From contig RQTK01000201.1 in assembly GCA_003991915.1 (NCBI GenBank), positions 33,428 to 97,427 on the forward strand: a stretch of 64,000 nt of DNA, written 5' to 3'. This DNA comes from Elysia chlorotica (Eukaryota > Mollusca > Gastropoda > Plakobranchidae). Of this stretch, positions 22,835 through 35,242 are shown piece by piece (the first letter of the stretch is position 1; each line of letters opens with the position of its first letter). A program made the position numbers and the translations under genes. Below the pieces are notes generated by a model, which saw only the letters and a list, made by a program, of their open reading frames with translations, ran no database searches and was not told the DNA's origin.

Positions 22835-25577
22835 GAGCACTTAGTTACATGTTTTTGTTGTTGTAGGTATGGTGCTATAATAAAAGAATATTTTAAGAAA
22901 TATTTTATGCATATCTTACAAGCACATAAGTCATTGCCATTCATTTGAGAAATGTAGGTACACAAATTCTGCTTGATTTAAAAGTACCTCATTGAATTGA
23001 TTTTTTTTTCTTTTCTGGAAAAACATCTTCAAAACAAAATGTTGTTATGCTTTTGCTTAAATTTTATTGTTGTCTCTTGTTCGTTTTGCGTTGTTGCCTT
23101 GCCTTGCATGCATTACACATGACACTCTTTGCTTCTGATTGCCAGAACCTTTAGCACCACACCAGACACTTCTTTGTTTTCTTATTTGTTAGATATTTGA
23201 GTTGTACTTGGTGCCCCTAGCCTGACTACGGCTGTTTCAGCCCTATTTTGTAACTGATTATCTGCTTACAGTTTTACGATTATGTCAAAATCAAATTGGT
23301 AGGCCTACCTAGTCGTAGGCCTTCTGTAAACGTTTTTATTGTATATTTTATAAATTCAACAAAATGCAGGGTGTCCGTTGTTTGAGTTTTGTTGAATTAA
23401 CCTACAACGCCACTCGTTATTTGTATTATTATAAGCCATTCATGTGTGAAAATCACCTGGTGATCTTTAAAGAAAAACCGGCACTGTTGTCCTTTTTTTC
23501 AACAGTAAACCACACCTTGATGTTTTTCACCCAGCCACCTTTAAAGATAAAAAATAACGAAATGGTGAAAAACAGTTATGTAATGTATCTACCTATCGAT
23601 CTAGCTATCAATCCATTTACTTATCTGTTAATTTATCTATTATTTGTATGTATATATCTGTTTCTCTGCACAGTAAAACGTTATTGGTTTTATGTCCAGC
23701 TAGGCGTATCACTGTTTTCAGAAAGATTGTTTTTTTAACACCCTAGACATCCTCTCTTTCTATATTCTCTATCTATCATCTTTCTAAGACGACAAAAACG
23801 AGGAAAAAGAAGAAGCATAAAATAAAAAGAGGAATAAAATGAAGTAGCTCAGGATGAGAGGAGGAAGAACATGAACAAGAGAATGAGACATTGAGAGGAG
23901 GTGCAACAGGAACAACAGGTAGAGGAAGATAAGCAAGAGGCGGAGGAGGAGCAGAAAGTGAGCAAGAGGAGTAGGGGGAGATGCAGCAGGAGGAGGAGGA
24001 AGAGGAAAAGCACCAGGATGGGAGAAAGCTAGAAGAGGAAATGGAGTATCAGAAGGAGAGGAAAGGCGACCAAAATGAGTTGGAAGTGGAGAAACTAGAG
24101 AAGTAGTACTAGTAGCAGCAGGCGAGGATGAGGAGTTAGAGGAGGCGCACGTGGAAAAGGAGGGGGAGTAAGACGAGTACATGTAACAGCTCCAGGAGCA
24201 GCAGATGTAGATACACCGGAGAAGGTACAGGAGGAGAAGCAAGGGAAGCCAAAGATGAACAGGAGGAGCAGGTGAGAGGAAGATGAGAGGGAGGAATAAA
24301 AGAGTGGGGAGGAGCAGGAGGGGGGAGGAGGAGGAGGAGGAGAAGGGACAGAGAGGAGGAGGGAGAAGGAGCAGAAGGGAGGAGAGCTTGGACATACTAC
24401 ATCTATACCTTTGGAGGAGGAGAGAGAGAGAGTATATCCATTGCCGAAGCTTATTTACAAGTATACGGGCATTTTTGCACCCACAAATGTATTGGTTTCA
24501 AGGAAATCATATGGTTCAGAAAAAAAAAACGCACAAAAAATAAATAATTTTTTTGAGAAACCCGCAACGCAAATAGAAGCATAAAAGTTTTTTTTTTTTA
24601 AAACACAAGTTGAGGAACACATATTGGTTTTTATCTTAAAATTGGCACCATTAAAAAAGGAATTACGTAGAATTTTCACAGGGTACTTTTTCAATTCTCG
24701 TAAACATTCACAGTTAATACCGTCAACTGTAAAGATCTATATTAATTTAAAAAATGAAAATAATATCTAGACAAAATCATTTGTCTTGGATATTGGTGAT
24801 TTGGTACAGAAAAAAATATAATCTGTAGGTTACTGTTAAAGTACGGAAGTCTTATTTAGCACAAAAAGGAGCAAGGAGAGTAAAAAAAAATACTTTGGCC
24901 ATAGACTAGAGCAAGAATGAAGAGGGGGTGGAGATTGAAAGAAAGCAAACGTCAGTGATTGAGAAACCAATCCATATAGGTTTTAAGCCAATAGATATCA
25001 CACAATGACAGAGCAAGAGAGACATATATCTATGAATCTATCTATGGTCCGCTAAGACAATACATATATGTACATGTATTTGTTTTTGCCTTTACAGAAA
25101 GTTGAATTGTAATAGTATGATGTTGGACAAAGCTTTGGTTTTGACATGCAAGAGCGTTATAATAATTATTCTGCATGTAAATACTAGGCATTTCAATAAA
25201 TTATTTAAAAAAAAATATATCAAAATAAATTTTCTGGTTTATTATAAGCTTATTTATATTAATCCAATCTATATTATTTTTGTTCCTTTAATAACCTGGA
25301 GGCCTATTTATTCAACATGTTTCTGCTTTTGGGGATGGTTTTTTTTCGTATTGTTGTTTGATACATGTACAACAACATGCAGACACCACTGCCCGAGTGA
25401 AAGAAATTGTATAGGCTGTGCAGTCTTAACTCTGGTTCTTCCTTTGTAATGTAAAAGATGTGGATTTTTGCCTGTTTTAGAACAACAACAAGGTGGTCTT
25501 TCTTTGGTATAAGTAACACTAACAGTGAGATTAATTAAAGTCATTTGTTGAAATCATTTTTTTAAATTAGAAACTAA
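22835..25577. repeat. Tandem duplication, unit 2 (2.7 kb)
   Basis: Second copy of the 20250-22834 unit, in the same orientation and directly adjacent. Differences include the 165-bp segment at about 23290-23455, a 17-bp addition near 23143-23160 (AACCTTTAGCACCACACCAG), and many small indels in the purine-rich core. The divergence of a few percent could be a true old duplication or two haplotypes placed in tandem by the assembler. Confidence 0.9.
23397..24717. mobile_element. Non-autonomous TTAA-flanked DNA transposon with purine-rich core
   Basis: The left end TTAACCTACAACGCCACTCG matches one end of the element at 44236-45233 (TTAACCTTCACAGCCACTCG on its minus strand), and the internal sequence around the core matches in inverted orientation. 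The right end is assigned to TTAA at 24714-24717. TTAA target sites suggest mobilisation by a piggyBac-type transposase; this is inference, as no transposase is encoded. The core at about 23790-24430 is a polypurine tract with no credible coding content. Confidence 0.6.
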
Positions 25578-27978
25578 AGCAACAGTTTGGAAATGAAAAT
25601 ATTGTTTTCCTTGTTGCTTAAACTAGTTAAAGTTGATTAAATTCCCATTCTTTTATAAAGTACTCAGGCCTAAGTCCTAAACTTATTTTTTTATTGAAAT
25701 AACACAGATGTCTTCTTTCAACTACTACTGAGCAGTCTACTTCGTTCAATAATAAAAGCATTTTATACATTAAAAACTTTGGTTTATGCTGTACTGGTAT
25801 GATACTGATGTATCATAGGGTAGAAGATACATGTACTGCTAGTCTGTCTTGTAATCTCACTGATTATCTTGAAGCTATGAAACTGCACCCGAACTATCCC
25901 TTAAGTTGAACACAATACACCAAAACTTGGAAAATTTCAAAATACATGTATATAATTCTACAATCATATGATATATTGAATTTTTTTTCTTTCAAGAAAG
26001 ACAAACTCTTTAATATTGGTTTATCACTGATTTGATCTCATGTGAACTGGCATTAGGGTTCTTACTAATCTAATTTACTATAGGCTCCGCAAGGGTGATT
26101 CCTATCTTGTCAAAGCCAAGAGAGCAAAAGTTAATCTATACTCTCTATCAGTAAATGGGAAGTTTTATGCCTTGAAGATTTATTCATCTCTAAATCATAA
26201 GCACAGCATTATATTTATTATTGTACATATAAAAACAATGCCACAAAACAAGAATTCATATATTTTCTCAGGTTTTATTCAGACATAATAACCTTAAGCA
26301 AAAATATAGCAATAAGGAAAAACAAAATTAAAAACGTTTATTGTAAATTTATCGCTGTAGCAAATACATGTACTTTTATCACTGTTGTAACTATTGCAAT
26401 GGACCAAATACTGAAGTCCTGTTTCATTTATATTGAAATAAACTTCTTCAGTCAAGTGTGCATGGCTCAGAAACACATATAAATCAGTTCAATGTCATTA
26501 ATAATACGTAAGAAAAGGAAAAACAAAATTGGACTGCTCAATTATTCTATCCAAACTCAATTGAAAACTACTTGTAAAATTGAGTTAATTTTACATAATT
26601 TCAATCAACAAAATGCAATTCATCAGAATGAAATCCAACAAGATTTTAACCCCTTGACACTTTTTGCCGAAGTTAATACCAGCTCAACAATCTTATACAC
26701 CGGTATTAAGAATACAACCTTAACCCTAATCGCACCTCTGTGGTAATTTTTGACCCCAGAGGTCAGTTTTTCTCTATTTTACTATACTTGTAGTAGGAAT
26801 TGATTTTTACATTATCATTTATCTATTCCTCAGTCATTCATTTCTCCAAATGATTCTGTCTGACTGGCAGAAAAAGGCTACTGATTATCCCTAACAGTAT
26901 GTTATTATATTAGAAAATTTTATTTCACTTCCCCGTGAGAGCGGGAACAAACCGGAAAAAAAGATCACGAAAGTTTGGTAATGAAATCATGATCAAAGTC
27001 TGAAGGGAATGGGGTCGAAATATACCCCCGACACATATTGTTTTTTTCTCATGGAATCGAAATACATCCCCCAATGTACAGATGGGAATGCGTTATTTTT
27101 TCCTCTGTGCGGCATATGGGGTTGAAATGTACCCTCGACATATGGTTCAGCTGGGAAAACACAATATACGATTAGGGTTGAAAAGATCACTGATAAATTG
27201 AAGGAAAAATGGAGTTAAAGTGTGTGTACATTTTTGCAGAATAGAGTGTAAACGTTTCTTTTGAAGAACATGTTAAAGGGATAATTATGTTATAACATAA
27301 CGGTTGTCTTTTTAAGTATGATTTGATGTTAAAATAAAGCATGTGTATAAAGTTTCAGTAAAAGCCCAATTTCAGCAAGATTTGACATTTAACGAACATT
27401 CTTTAAGTACATAGACATTATCCAAAATGTCCGACTTCAATCCAAAAGAACTCCATCTATCATAATCATCAGCCATTGTGCACGATTTTTTTTCATTCAA
27501 GAATTTCACTTTGCCTCACATGAAAACACCCTACAGTGGAATCCGCTTAAAAATTAAAATTTTTTTTATCCCAAGTCGTGTGAAATAAAACAAATATGCA
27601 GTCAGTTCTTGGGTAAAAGCTTTAAAAACCCCATGTTGTACAATGTATAACAAATCTCAACAATTGCGGAAATTGTCAAAAGATAAAAAGAATGATGGAA
27701 CAAAAAAAAACAACATAACACAAAAAATAAAACTGGATTGACACTTTCAATCCTAATGGCTTGCTGAGCTAGTATAAGTAAAACAGTGAATATCATTGTT
27801 TTGCTGTTCCACCACTTTAGCGATGTCCAACTTACAGATTCTTTTAAAGAATATAGGTAGCTCTTTGTATTGAAAGTAAACTCGCATGATTTGAATAAAA
27901 TCTTGTTAAATTAGTTTTGTTTTCATAGAACTCACCATTTATTTTCATTAAACCAATGCAAAATTTATTACCATTGAG
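25578..27978. other. Intergenic, between convergent HAUS6 and CCDC124
   Basis: No gene recognised. A degenerate repeat with the words GGGGTCGAAATATACCC and GGGGTTGAAATGTACCC, each followed by CGACA, is present at 27011-27147. A TTAACCCCTTGACAC word at 26648 looks like one end of a TTAA-type MITE, but no partner end was found. Minus-strand AATAAA words just below 27979 can serve CCDC124. Confidence 0.5.
27011..27147. repeat. Degenerate direct repeat
   Basis: A unit GGGGT(C/T)GAAAT(A/G)TACCC(C/T)CGACA occurs at 27011 and again at 27119, with a third, weaker match (AATCGAAATACATCCCCC) between them. The spacing is about 50-55 bp. It resembles a decayed minisatellite inside a larger unidentified repeat. 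Confidence 0.55.
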
Positions 27979-30312
27979 TTATTGTTTTTCGTTATAAGCT
28001 AATGATCTTTTATTTAATGGGTTTTCTGGAGACTTCATCCACTCCTTTTTCAACATCTGTTTCAGCTGAGAAAGGCGCATATTGGGATTTTCTTGTTTCA
28101 GAACAGGTAACCGGGTTGCCTCAAACTCTGTGTATGCAGCCCTGACTCTTTTCTCAGGGTGTTTGTCCAAATGTGGCTCGTCACTGACACTATAAGAAAA
28201 AGAGAGGGGAAGATATGAATAATCAATTAAAAAATTGTTGTCTGCTTGAAAATGCTCAGTTGATCACAAAAGCGAAATAGATGTAAAAGATAAAACAGAC
28301 AAAATTGTGCCTACCCGCACTAAAAGTGTACTGCCATACTGCTAGAAAAATTTGGTAAAAACAATGCACAATACTGGTTTGAAAATTTAGGTTTTTCTTT
28401 CCACCAATATACAGTGGACCTCGGATGTAGCGAAGTCAGTGGGCCAGTCCAAAACTTTGTTACGCCTGGGGTTTTGTTACGGGCAAGGTCGTAATTAATA
28501 GACTTGATCCTAGACTTGATTCTCTAGGATGGCTTTAATTTTTTTGTGCTGTCTTTCTCAATTATTGAAAGTTTTAAAACAGCTTTGCCGTTCCCTAAGT
28601 GATTTTACCTCCTCCATTAGCTAAAATTTGGTTTCAAACAAAAAACATGTGCCTGTGTTTAATGAATAAGAATTGGCCCTAATCCTGAGTTTGAGTGAAC
28701 ATTTTCAAAAGAAGCTGATGCTGCTCGAGCATCTCCATTGAGATTATAAAATATATTTTACATATTTTATGAAAAACTTGGGCGTAGCAAAGTACACATG
28801 TACATTTCAATTGCTCTGTATTCGCTGAAATCTTTAGAAATCTCAATAACTACTCGAGCCCAGTACTTCCTTTGGTCAGAGGTTTTCGTTAAGTCTCTTT
28901 GAGAAGTCCAACGTCCTTTAAAAGGCTTTATATAAGAGGAAAAAACATCCCTAAGAAAGCCTTCATTACGGCTAAAGTTTTGTTGAGTCTGATGTTGCTA
29001 TATGCGAGGTCCACTGTAATTACTACATTATCCAACTTCATACTGGCCCTGGAAAAAAAAACTGGAGGAAAAGTTAAAAATCATAAAAAGAAATGATCTC
29101 AAATGACCAGTAATAAAACCAAAACTATAGAGACCATTTCTCTATTTCTTAAATCGCTGTCCAAATGCCTCTATGATTAAATTTTTTAGACTGATTTGAC
29201 CTATAATTTCTATCAATAAGGCCAAACTTATTCAACTTCAAGGGAGGAAAGAGGATGCCCCCTCAGATTACTCTCTTGAGTTTACATGGAGTGTAAATTG
29301 TAGAAAGGTTCAATCAAATACCTAGTACAAAGTAATCATGTATTGAAGCATTCTTGAAGAGTCTTCTTACCTTAGAGCTGAAATAGCTTCATCTACATTT
29401 CTTGCTTCTGTACCCTCAATTTCAATTCTGTTGACATTTTCTTCTATTGGGATCTCATCATGTGATAGTTGGCTCTTTATCTTTGCAGCTGAAAGTGAAT
29501 ACAAATTTGTTATTAAACTCATACCTGAAGTTTCCAGATCAGAGAGGGAATACCTACAGAAAAAACACATGCATTATCTTATTGGTCTGAAACTTTTTCA
29601 ATAGCTGAGGTGACCGCCCAGAAATGACAGGGAAGTAAAACATTATTTAGTTAATTTTCTTTAAAATTCAAATTGATAAATTTATATTAGGGATTCCCAT
29701 AGGCCTGAAAGGATGATGGAGGTACCTATTTACCATAAAAAATAGATGGTAATAACATCAAATGAACAAAAAATTTGAGGTTTTGATAGATTGACTATAG
29801 TATAAACTATAATTGAACTTTTATAAAAATGTGTACACAAAAAGTATCATAATGTATACACATTTTATGGAAGATCATACTTTGATGTATACTGTCAACA
29901 TTGAACCTAGTACGTGAGACACATCAACACACACAAAATGGATTTCCTCTTGACAATGACATGCATACCTTCAGCTTCTGCGGCAAGCCTCTCTTGAGTT
30001 TCTATAATTTGAGCCCTGGTCATTTTAGCTGCTTGACTCTTGGCACCTTTGATGCTGTCCATTTCCTGCTCATGGAGCTGTTGTAACTCCTTTTTACGCT
30101 CAAGCTGCTCCACTCTCTTTTTTTCTTTATCATCCTTAGTTGAAATAAAAATCAAGTATTATATATTCATTTGAATGAGCTTGCAATGGATTAAATGATT
30201 TGCAAGTACAATCCTTTCAGTGACAGTATTTCACCTATGCTATCAAAAAAGAAATGGATGATAAAAGTGTGGAAATTGGAAGAAACTACCTTAAAATTAA
30301 ATTTAGTCAATC

Positions 30313-30386
<74 letters not shown>

Positions 30387-30674
30387 GGGGTGTTATCAAA
30401 CAATTAGAAGGACAGAGGCAGCTTCTATTAGATTCAATAAAGTGAACAGAAGTCAAACTATTGACATAGACAGCATTGATTTTTACTATTATAACATAAT
30501 CTCCAATGTTAAGACCTTTCTTTGAAGTTTTCTGGCAATATGTTTGTCATCGTCTTTCCAAAGTTCATCCAATCTTTCTTTTTCTGCTTTGTCAGCAGCT
30601 TCTTTTTGTTGAGCATTTTTTCGAACTTTTGCCTCTACTGCTTTAGAGTTTTCTCCTTTGAATTTTTTGGGCAT
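27979..30674 (-). CDS. CCDC124: Coiled-coil domain-containing protein 124
   Basis: A small, highly charged conserved eukaryotic protein. The family is known to bind ribosomes (human CCDC124 and yeast Lso2 occupy idle 80S ribosomes), and the human protein has also been reported at centrosome and midbody. Coding exons in transcript order: 30674-30516, 30134-29969, 29488-29371, 28189-27979. Phases are 0, 1 and 2, and the total of 654 nt gives 217 aa, against 223 in human. Exon 1 gives MPKKFKGENS and WKDDDKHIARK, exon 2 the basic coiled coil KRVEQLERKKELQQL and MTRAQI, exon 3 IEENVNR and EARNVDEAISAL, exon 4 HPEKRVRAAYTEFE, LKQENPNMRLSQLKQMLKKEW and SPENPLNKR. All are family signatures. An acceptor seven bases before the ATG (30682-30683) shows that the 5' UTR is spliced. 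The first exon is not certain; a donor-like GT at 32075-32074 is one candidate. Confidence 0.96.
28412..29016. mobile_element. 605-bp TA-flanked MITE (pogo/Tigger-like) in CCDC124 last intron
   Basis: Ends are inverted repeats: CAGTGGACCTCGGATGTAGC at 28412-28431 and its near-complement ending TGCGAGGTCCACTG at 29016. TA dinucleotides lie immediately outside both ends (28410-28411 and 29017-29018), the Tc1/mariner/pogo target-site signature. Inside, further internal complementarity (TTTGTTACG / AAGTTTTGTTG) is visible. There is no transposase frame, so it is non-autonomous. Confidence 0.85.
30316..30384. repeat. (GA)n microsatellite
   Basis: About 34 uninterrupted GA units in the first coding intron of CCDC124. 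The array is pure, so it is likely to be polymorphic. The plus-strand frames through it are artefacts. Confidence 0.98.
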
Positions 30675-31629
30675 ATTTGACCTGTAAAACAACAAAAAAC
30701 CATATCATATACAGTTTAGATATATAGATGAGATTCCAAACCAACAGTTGTTTTTACAGTTAGTGTGGACATTATTTGAAAGATAAAAAAGTTTTCAAAT
30801 GTGCCAAAAAAATTGTATTGGTTCAAAAGATATATTTTACCCCTAAAATACTGTGGTTTCCTGGGCATTGTTGGCGTAATCCTGTGACTGTTGAGTGAAA
30901 GTGCCCTTGTTAAGAGTAGTTTAGGTAAATTTGATTTTTTTTTGACCAAATATATAATGTTCTAAGTTCATTTCTCTTTTTATTTAACTATGAATCATTG
31001 AATGCAGCCATCTTGAAGTTTTACAAAGCAAACAAATAATAAAATTAACAACAACAAAAATTAAATGAATCATATTTTAACATAACAGCTTTCTTTTCCT
31101 TTAAAAAAGAATTGCATGTTATAGCCATTGACTAGAAACTGAGATAGTAGCAGCTTCTGCAGGAAAGATTATAAATTCCCTGCACAAAAAAGTAACAATT
31201 TATAAAAAACATTTCAGATTAAATTATTGTAAGCAGTTCAAAATGTAAACATGACAGTACTAAAATAAACCAACATCCAAACGCAATAGTTCTATGAACT
31301 CATTTATATTTAGATTGGTAGTGAAAAAAATATAGGCGATAACAGGGCAAAACCAGAGCACCAGTTAACTAATACTGCCACACCCCATTTTTTCACACCG
31401 TCACTTGTGCCAGACCCAGACTGGCCATTGGGTCGCCTTCAATTTCAAAGCACCACATGGGTTAAGTAAAAAAAAAAGGACGTTGCTAATCTCGCAGGCT
31501 GCATGATTAGCGTTGCACGCTATTCTCGCATATAACCTCTAAATGTAGTAACATGGGATGCATGCCAATTATTTAGACAGAGACCCTTTAACATCTATAC
31601 TGCATAAAAAGAAAATTTGGACAAAAACA

Positions 31630-34110
31630 CTAGATCTAGATATAGATCTAGTGCGTAAACATTGAATCATAATAGGCTATGATTTACCACCGGGTAGGGA
31701 CCCCTGTAGTATAGATGCTTAAGTAGTGCCTCTAGTGATCTAAATACAATAAAACTAGATCTAGATCTTTAGAGAGAAATTAAATATATTGAAAACAAAT
31801 CATAAATCGCTTACTCAGTAAAGTTATCAGGATATTATCATTAGATCTAATCTAGATGAAGGCTCGAATCTAATCTATAGGCTACTAGATCTAGAATCTA
31901 GATTAGATCTCTAAAGATACGTTGATAGTTTTCTAAGAAGTTCAAGACAATCTATTAGAGTAATAACATGAAATCTTGGGTACACCAAATCTTGATAGGC
32001 TCGATCTTTCCAGAATTGAAAAATTGCAACAGCGGTAGCAATAAGCTTAAATATATCTAGATTCTAGATCTATACCTCCGAGCTCTTCAGTGTCATTCTC
32101 CTAGAAGAGAACTAAGAATTGCTTACAACACAGGAAATGCTGAATTACTATTATATATTTTCATTTCAATATAATAAGAACATGACAAAATGCTTCAATA
32201 TTAATTATACTTTTTTTAAATTCAATTTAATTTTATGTCCATTTTGGGAAACAAACGATGACTAAGCTGTGTTTTTGTTTTGTTTTTGATCGTACGTTTT
32301 GAGCTTGATCGATTTAACCTAAGCCCTGCAAAGAGGCATTTTATCTTGGCTGATCGCGTAGTTTCTTCAAACAGAAGAGTTACAATAACAAATTCTCTCT
32401 GTGCCATGGCATGAGGAGAGAATCCCTAAGTTGTCAAGAAACTAAACCGGTAACTCAAGTAAGACTCACACATAGATCTAGAATCTAGGCTAATAGATCT
32501 ACTTTAAAAGGTATGTTTCCCTCCTCATGTATTTTGTAAGCCTACATTTAATTTGAAAATCCAGGCAGAGACAAAATAGAAGAAAGGTAGACTGAGAGGA
32601 CTTTAAAAGAAAGGACCAAAAAGAAAAGGGATGAAGACAGGAAAAAAAGGGGAGTTGCTACTCGTAACTCGGGGATCAACACAATATTAACCTTTTCACA
32701 TCACATGATTTTAGGCCTATTCCTTGTGTGCACACTATTTTAGGAGAATTTTCAAAAAGTTAAAAGCTTTGATATTTATATTGTTGAAATGCAAGGCGCG
32801 CATATCAATACAAAAGGGTGCTAGATCTAGTAAGAGTGTATACAAGGCTATCAACCAGCACAACATTGCAGGGTGATGGGAAAGGTCTAGAATATAGATA
32901 TAGACTAGATCTATCTGGTCCTAGCATTCTAGATTTAGAATGTAAAATTTTAGATAGGACACTCTTCCAGTTTATTGATACTGAGTTCTTTAGATCTGAT
33001 GGTTACCCTTTGTTTATGTGGCAGGCACTTTCAACTATACTAGGCAAGATTTATAACTTTCAAGATTGATATTGAATTGACTAGAGTGAAATAGCCTACT
33101 TGCCTGATTTAAGGCAAAATATTTGGTGGCCCCAGTAAAATGCACCACGTGGGTTGGGAAAAGCAATTGAAATGGCTGTGACTAGCAGTAGCTAGCAGCA
33201 TTTTTTTCTAAACCCATCTACAGACTAGCTGGTTAAAAATTTAAATTTATAGCCTTTCAGACTCGGAGCACTTTAGTGCTGCTAGACAATCATTTATAAC
33301 ATAGATTAAGGGCTGAAAACTTAAAACCATTTAAGTGCTGATAGCCACTTCGATGATTTATTGAAAAAGACTTCATCATTTTCCTGAAAACTATTTATTT
33401 TTTTAAATAAATTTTCTATATTGAAGCAAAAAATTTAAATTTGTCTCATGCTCATGACAGAACGTCAAGGAATCCAAAAGTTAGGGTTCTAATTGTACTT
33501 AGGGCAAACGATAATTTTGAGGTAAGGTATTGCCATTACTTTTGCAGTGACTCAAGAGCCTCAGCTGGATTCCGTACTGGGTGACACAGGGGGCCCAGAA
33601 AAAAATTTGTCCTGGCCCGATACGCAACTCAACACGTTCTCATAAGTGGCCCCACTCCCTAAAGGCTAATCATTGTGCCATAATGTGTGTGCCACACTTT
33701 CTGCTTCTAAGTCATGGGCACTGCCATCTAATCTACCACTACTTTGCAAACTAGTCATAGTCTTGCTCACAGTGTGCCATACTATGTTTGATGATCCATG
33801 CTTCTAAATCAATGTCGTGCACAATATTGGATAGATTGCCTAGGTCCCAAACATCAAACATGTACTGAATAGTGTGTGCCACACCATGTTCTCAGTAAAA
33901 ATGTTTGTTTAAATAACATGCTGTGCCTATCACCCCCTGTGTCCTTAGTAGTGTGACAGCTTAACCTCCAGTGTAGGTACCTGAGGAACCCTCTGAGTCT
34001 AGTAATAAAGAGTTATAAATTTAATTGTTGGGCATTATACTACTCTTAAATACTAGGCTAGATCTAGAGCGTAAAAATCAATTTTTAACACTAGGTCTAA
34101 TCTAGATCTA
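31630..34110. repeat. Dispersed CTAGAT palindromic repeat clusters
   Basis: Clusters of TCTAGA/AGATCT words at about 31630-31655, 31750, 31845-31915, 32055-32072, 32475-32505, 32820-32945 and 34058-34110. The 83-codon plus-strand frame at 32818-33069 runs through one of these clusters and is not considered coding. Confidence 0.85.
33510..33760. mobile_element. SINE-related repeat fragment
   Basis: Shares ACTCAAGAGCCTCAGCTGG and CCGTACTGGGTGA-type words with the repeat at 7865-8065 (GCTCAAGAGCCTCAGCT, CATACTGGATGG), followed in both by a purine-rich CCAGAAAAAAAT-like word. Too decayed to place exact ends. Confidence 0.5.
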
Positions 34111-34827
34111 GAATAAATCTGATATCCAACAAATAATTTTGATCTTCATTAGAAATTAGATCTGATGCTGGAAAAATATGGATCAAAATCTAAATATTTA
34201 GGAAAATCTGCAATATTGGTGAAAATATTTAATGCACTTGTAAGCACACATATCTTTAAATTTTGTTTACAAGTAGCAAAAAGATGGAGCTCCTGGGCAA
34301 GCAGATGAATTTTGCAAATAAATTTCAATATTACAAGCATGTTATCTACTATTCTCAAGGGAAGCCCCTGGCCTTGGAAGATAATCTGAATAATTGAGGT
34401 GATTTTTTTTAGCTGTAAGGATCTATCCTTAACCTCCTGAGTGCTATGGGATCAAATCCGATCCCTATTTCGGAGGCAATTTAATGCAAATGTGTATTTA
34501 CATTACACAGAATACTGAATGTCTGTCCACTTCCATTTACTGGTTCAAATCATCTTTGACTCTGCCACTTGCAGGGTTTGGCTAAAAAAATATATATCAT
34601 AATTCATATTCATATACAGCTACGCCCTCTGGGTACATTTAAAAAAACTGGTTAAGTGTCTGTAATATTCATAGTTAAAATTGATCACCCGTCTCTTCCA
34701 TCCTCTTAAAAAAAGTTATTGATTTTAAAATTCATAGACCAAAAATCTATGTGTATATGTACATCTATATCATGGCACCTAATTTTTTTTTTTTAATCCT
34801 TTTCAGGTATCCTAATTTTTTCCTGTG

Positions 34828-35109
34828 ATGGATAGGGATGCTGTTGACAAAGTTGCTGAAGAATTAGAAACTCAAAACTTGGATGAAAAACTTCCAGAAA
34901 ACAAGCCCACTCAAACAGACCATGTTAACAAGAAATTATTGGATTCTTTTTTAGAACGTTTGAATCAGAATGATAACTCTATTGCCTTTGCTTTTAATGA
35001 CCATTCCAATGCTCCTCAGTCAGCTTTTGAAGAGACAGACTTCCTAAGTGGCGACGAAAAAGAAAAAGATACCAAGTGTGATGACCTTGTTTCTAATGTG
35101 AAGGATTAA
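34828..35109 (+). CDS. Unrecognised 93-aa acidic protein directly upstream of NMRK
   Basis: An open frame follows a strong acceptor (polypyrimidine tract then TTTTCAG, exon from 34807). The ATG is 21 nt into the exon and the frame stays open to TAA at 35107-35109. The product is hydrophilic and acidic, with no signal peptide or membrane segment. A predicted amphipathic helix (VNKKLLDSFLERLNQND) is followed by SIAFAFNDHSN and an acidic Ser/Glu tail (FLSGDEKEKD). I do not recognise a family. Only 133 nt separate its stop from the NMRK start codon, and no clear acceptor lies between. Both frames may therefore sit in one exon of one transcript. An AATAAA near 35170 could instead end a separate mRNA. 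A long upstream ORF in the NMRK leader is a third reading. Confidence 0.6.
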   Translation: MDRDAVDKVAEELETQNLDEKLPENKPTQTDHVNKKLLDSFLERLNQNDNSIAFAFNDHSNAPQSAFEETDFLSGDEKEKDTKCDDLVSNVKD

Positions 35110-35242
35110 TTTTTAATTTTTTATCAAAGAAAATTATTTTTAAAGTTGAGAGAGAGAAAAAGTAACAAAAATAAATCATTGACTGGAGGAAAGAAAAAAA
35201 AAGTTTTATACAAGTCAAGGACATCGCCATATATTGATAGTC

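Larger units (their letters stand above)
30700..34806. other. Intergenic region between divergent CCDC124 and NMRK
   Basis: Holds the untranslated 5' ends and promoters of both genes somewhere within it, but no exon could be fixed. The region around 32240-32420 has more CpG than its flanks and a short minus-strand frame starting with MAQREF at 32406. That frame has no recognisable homology and is not called as a gene. Many CTAGAT clusters and a SINE-related repeat occupy the rest. Confidence 0.45.

Noticed and set aside
30316-30384. Arg/Glu-repeat protein on the plus strand
   Set aside because: It is a pure (GA)n microsatellite in an intron of CCDC124 on the other strand.
32818-33069. 83-codon plus-strand frame upstream of NMRK
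   Set aside because: Runs through CTAGAT repeats, has no recognisable homology and lies in a repeat-rich intergenic stretch.
34433-34660. TTAA-type MITE starting TTAACCTCCTGAGTGC
   Set aside because: Only one terminus is convincing; the other end could not be identified. The same applies to TTAACC words at 26648 and 42166.
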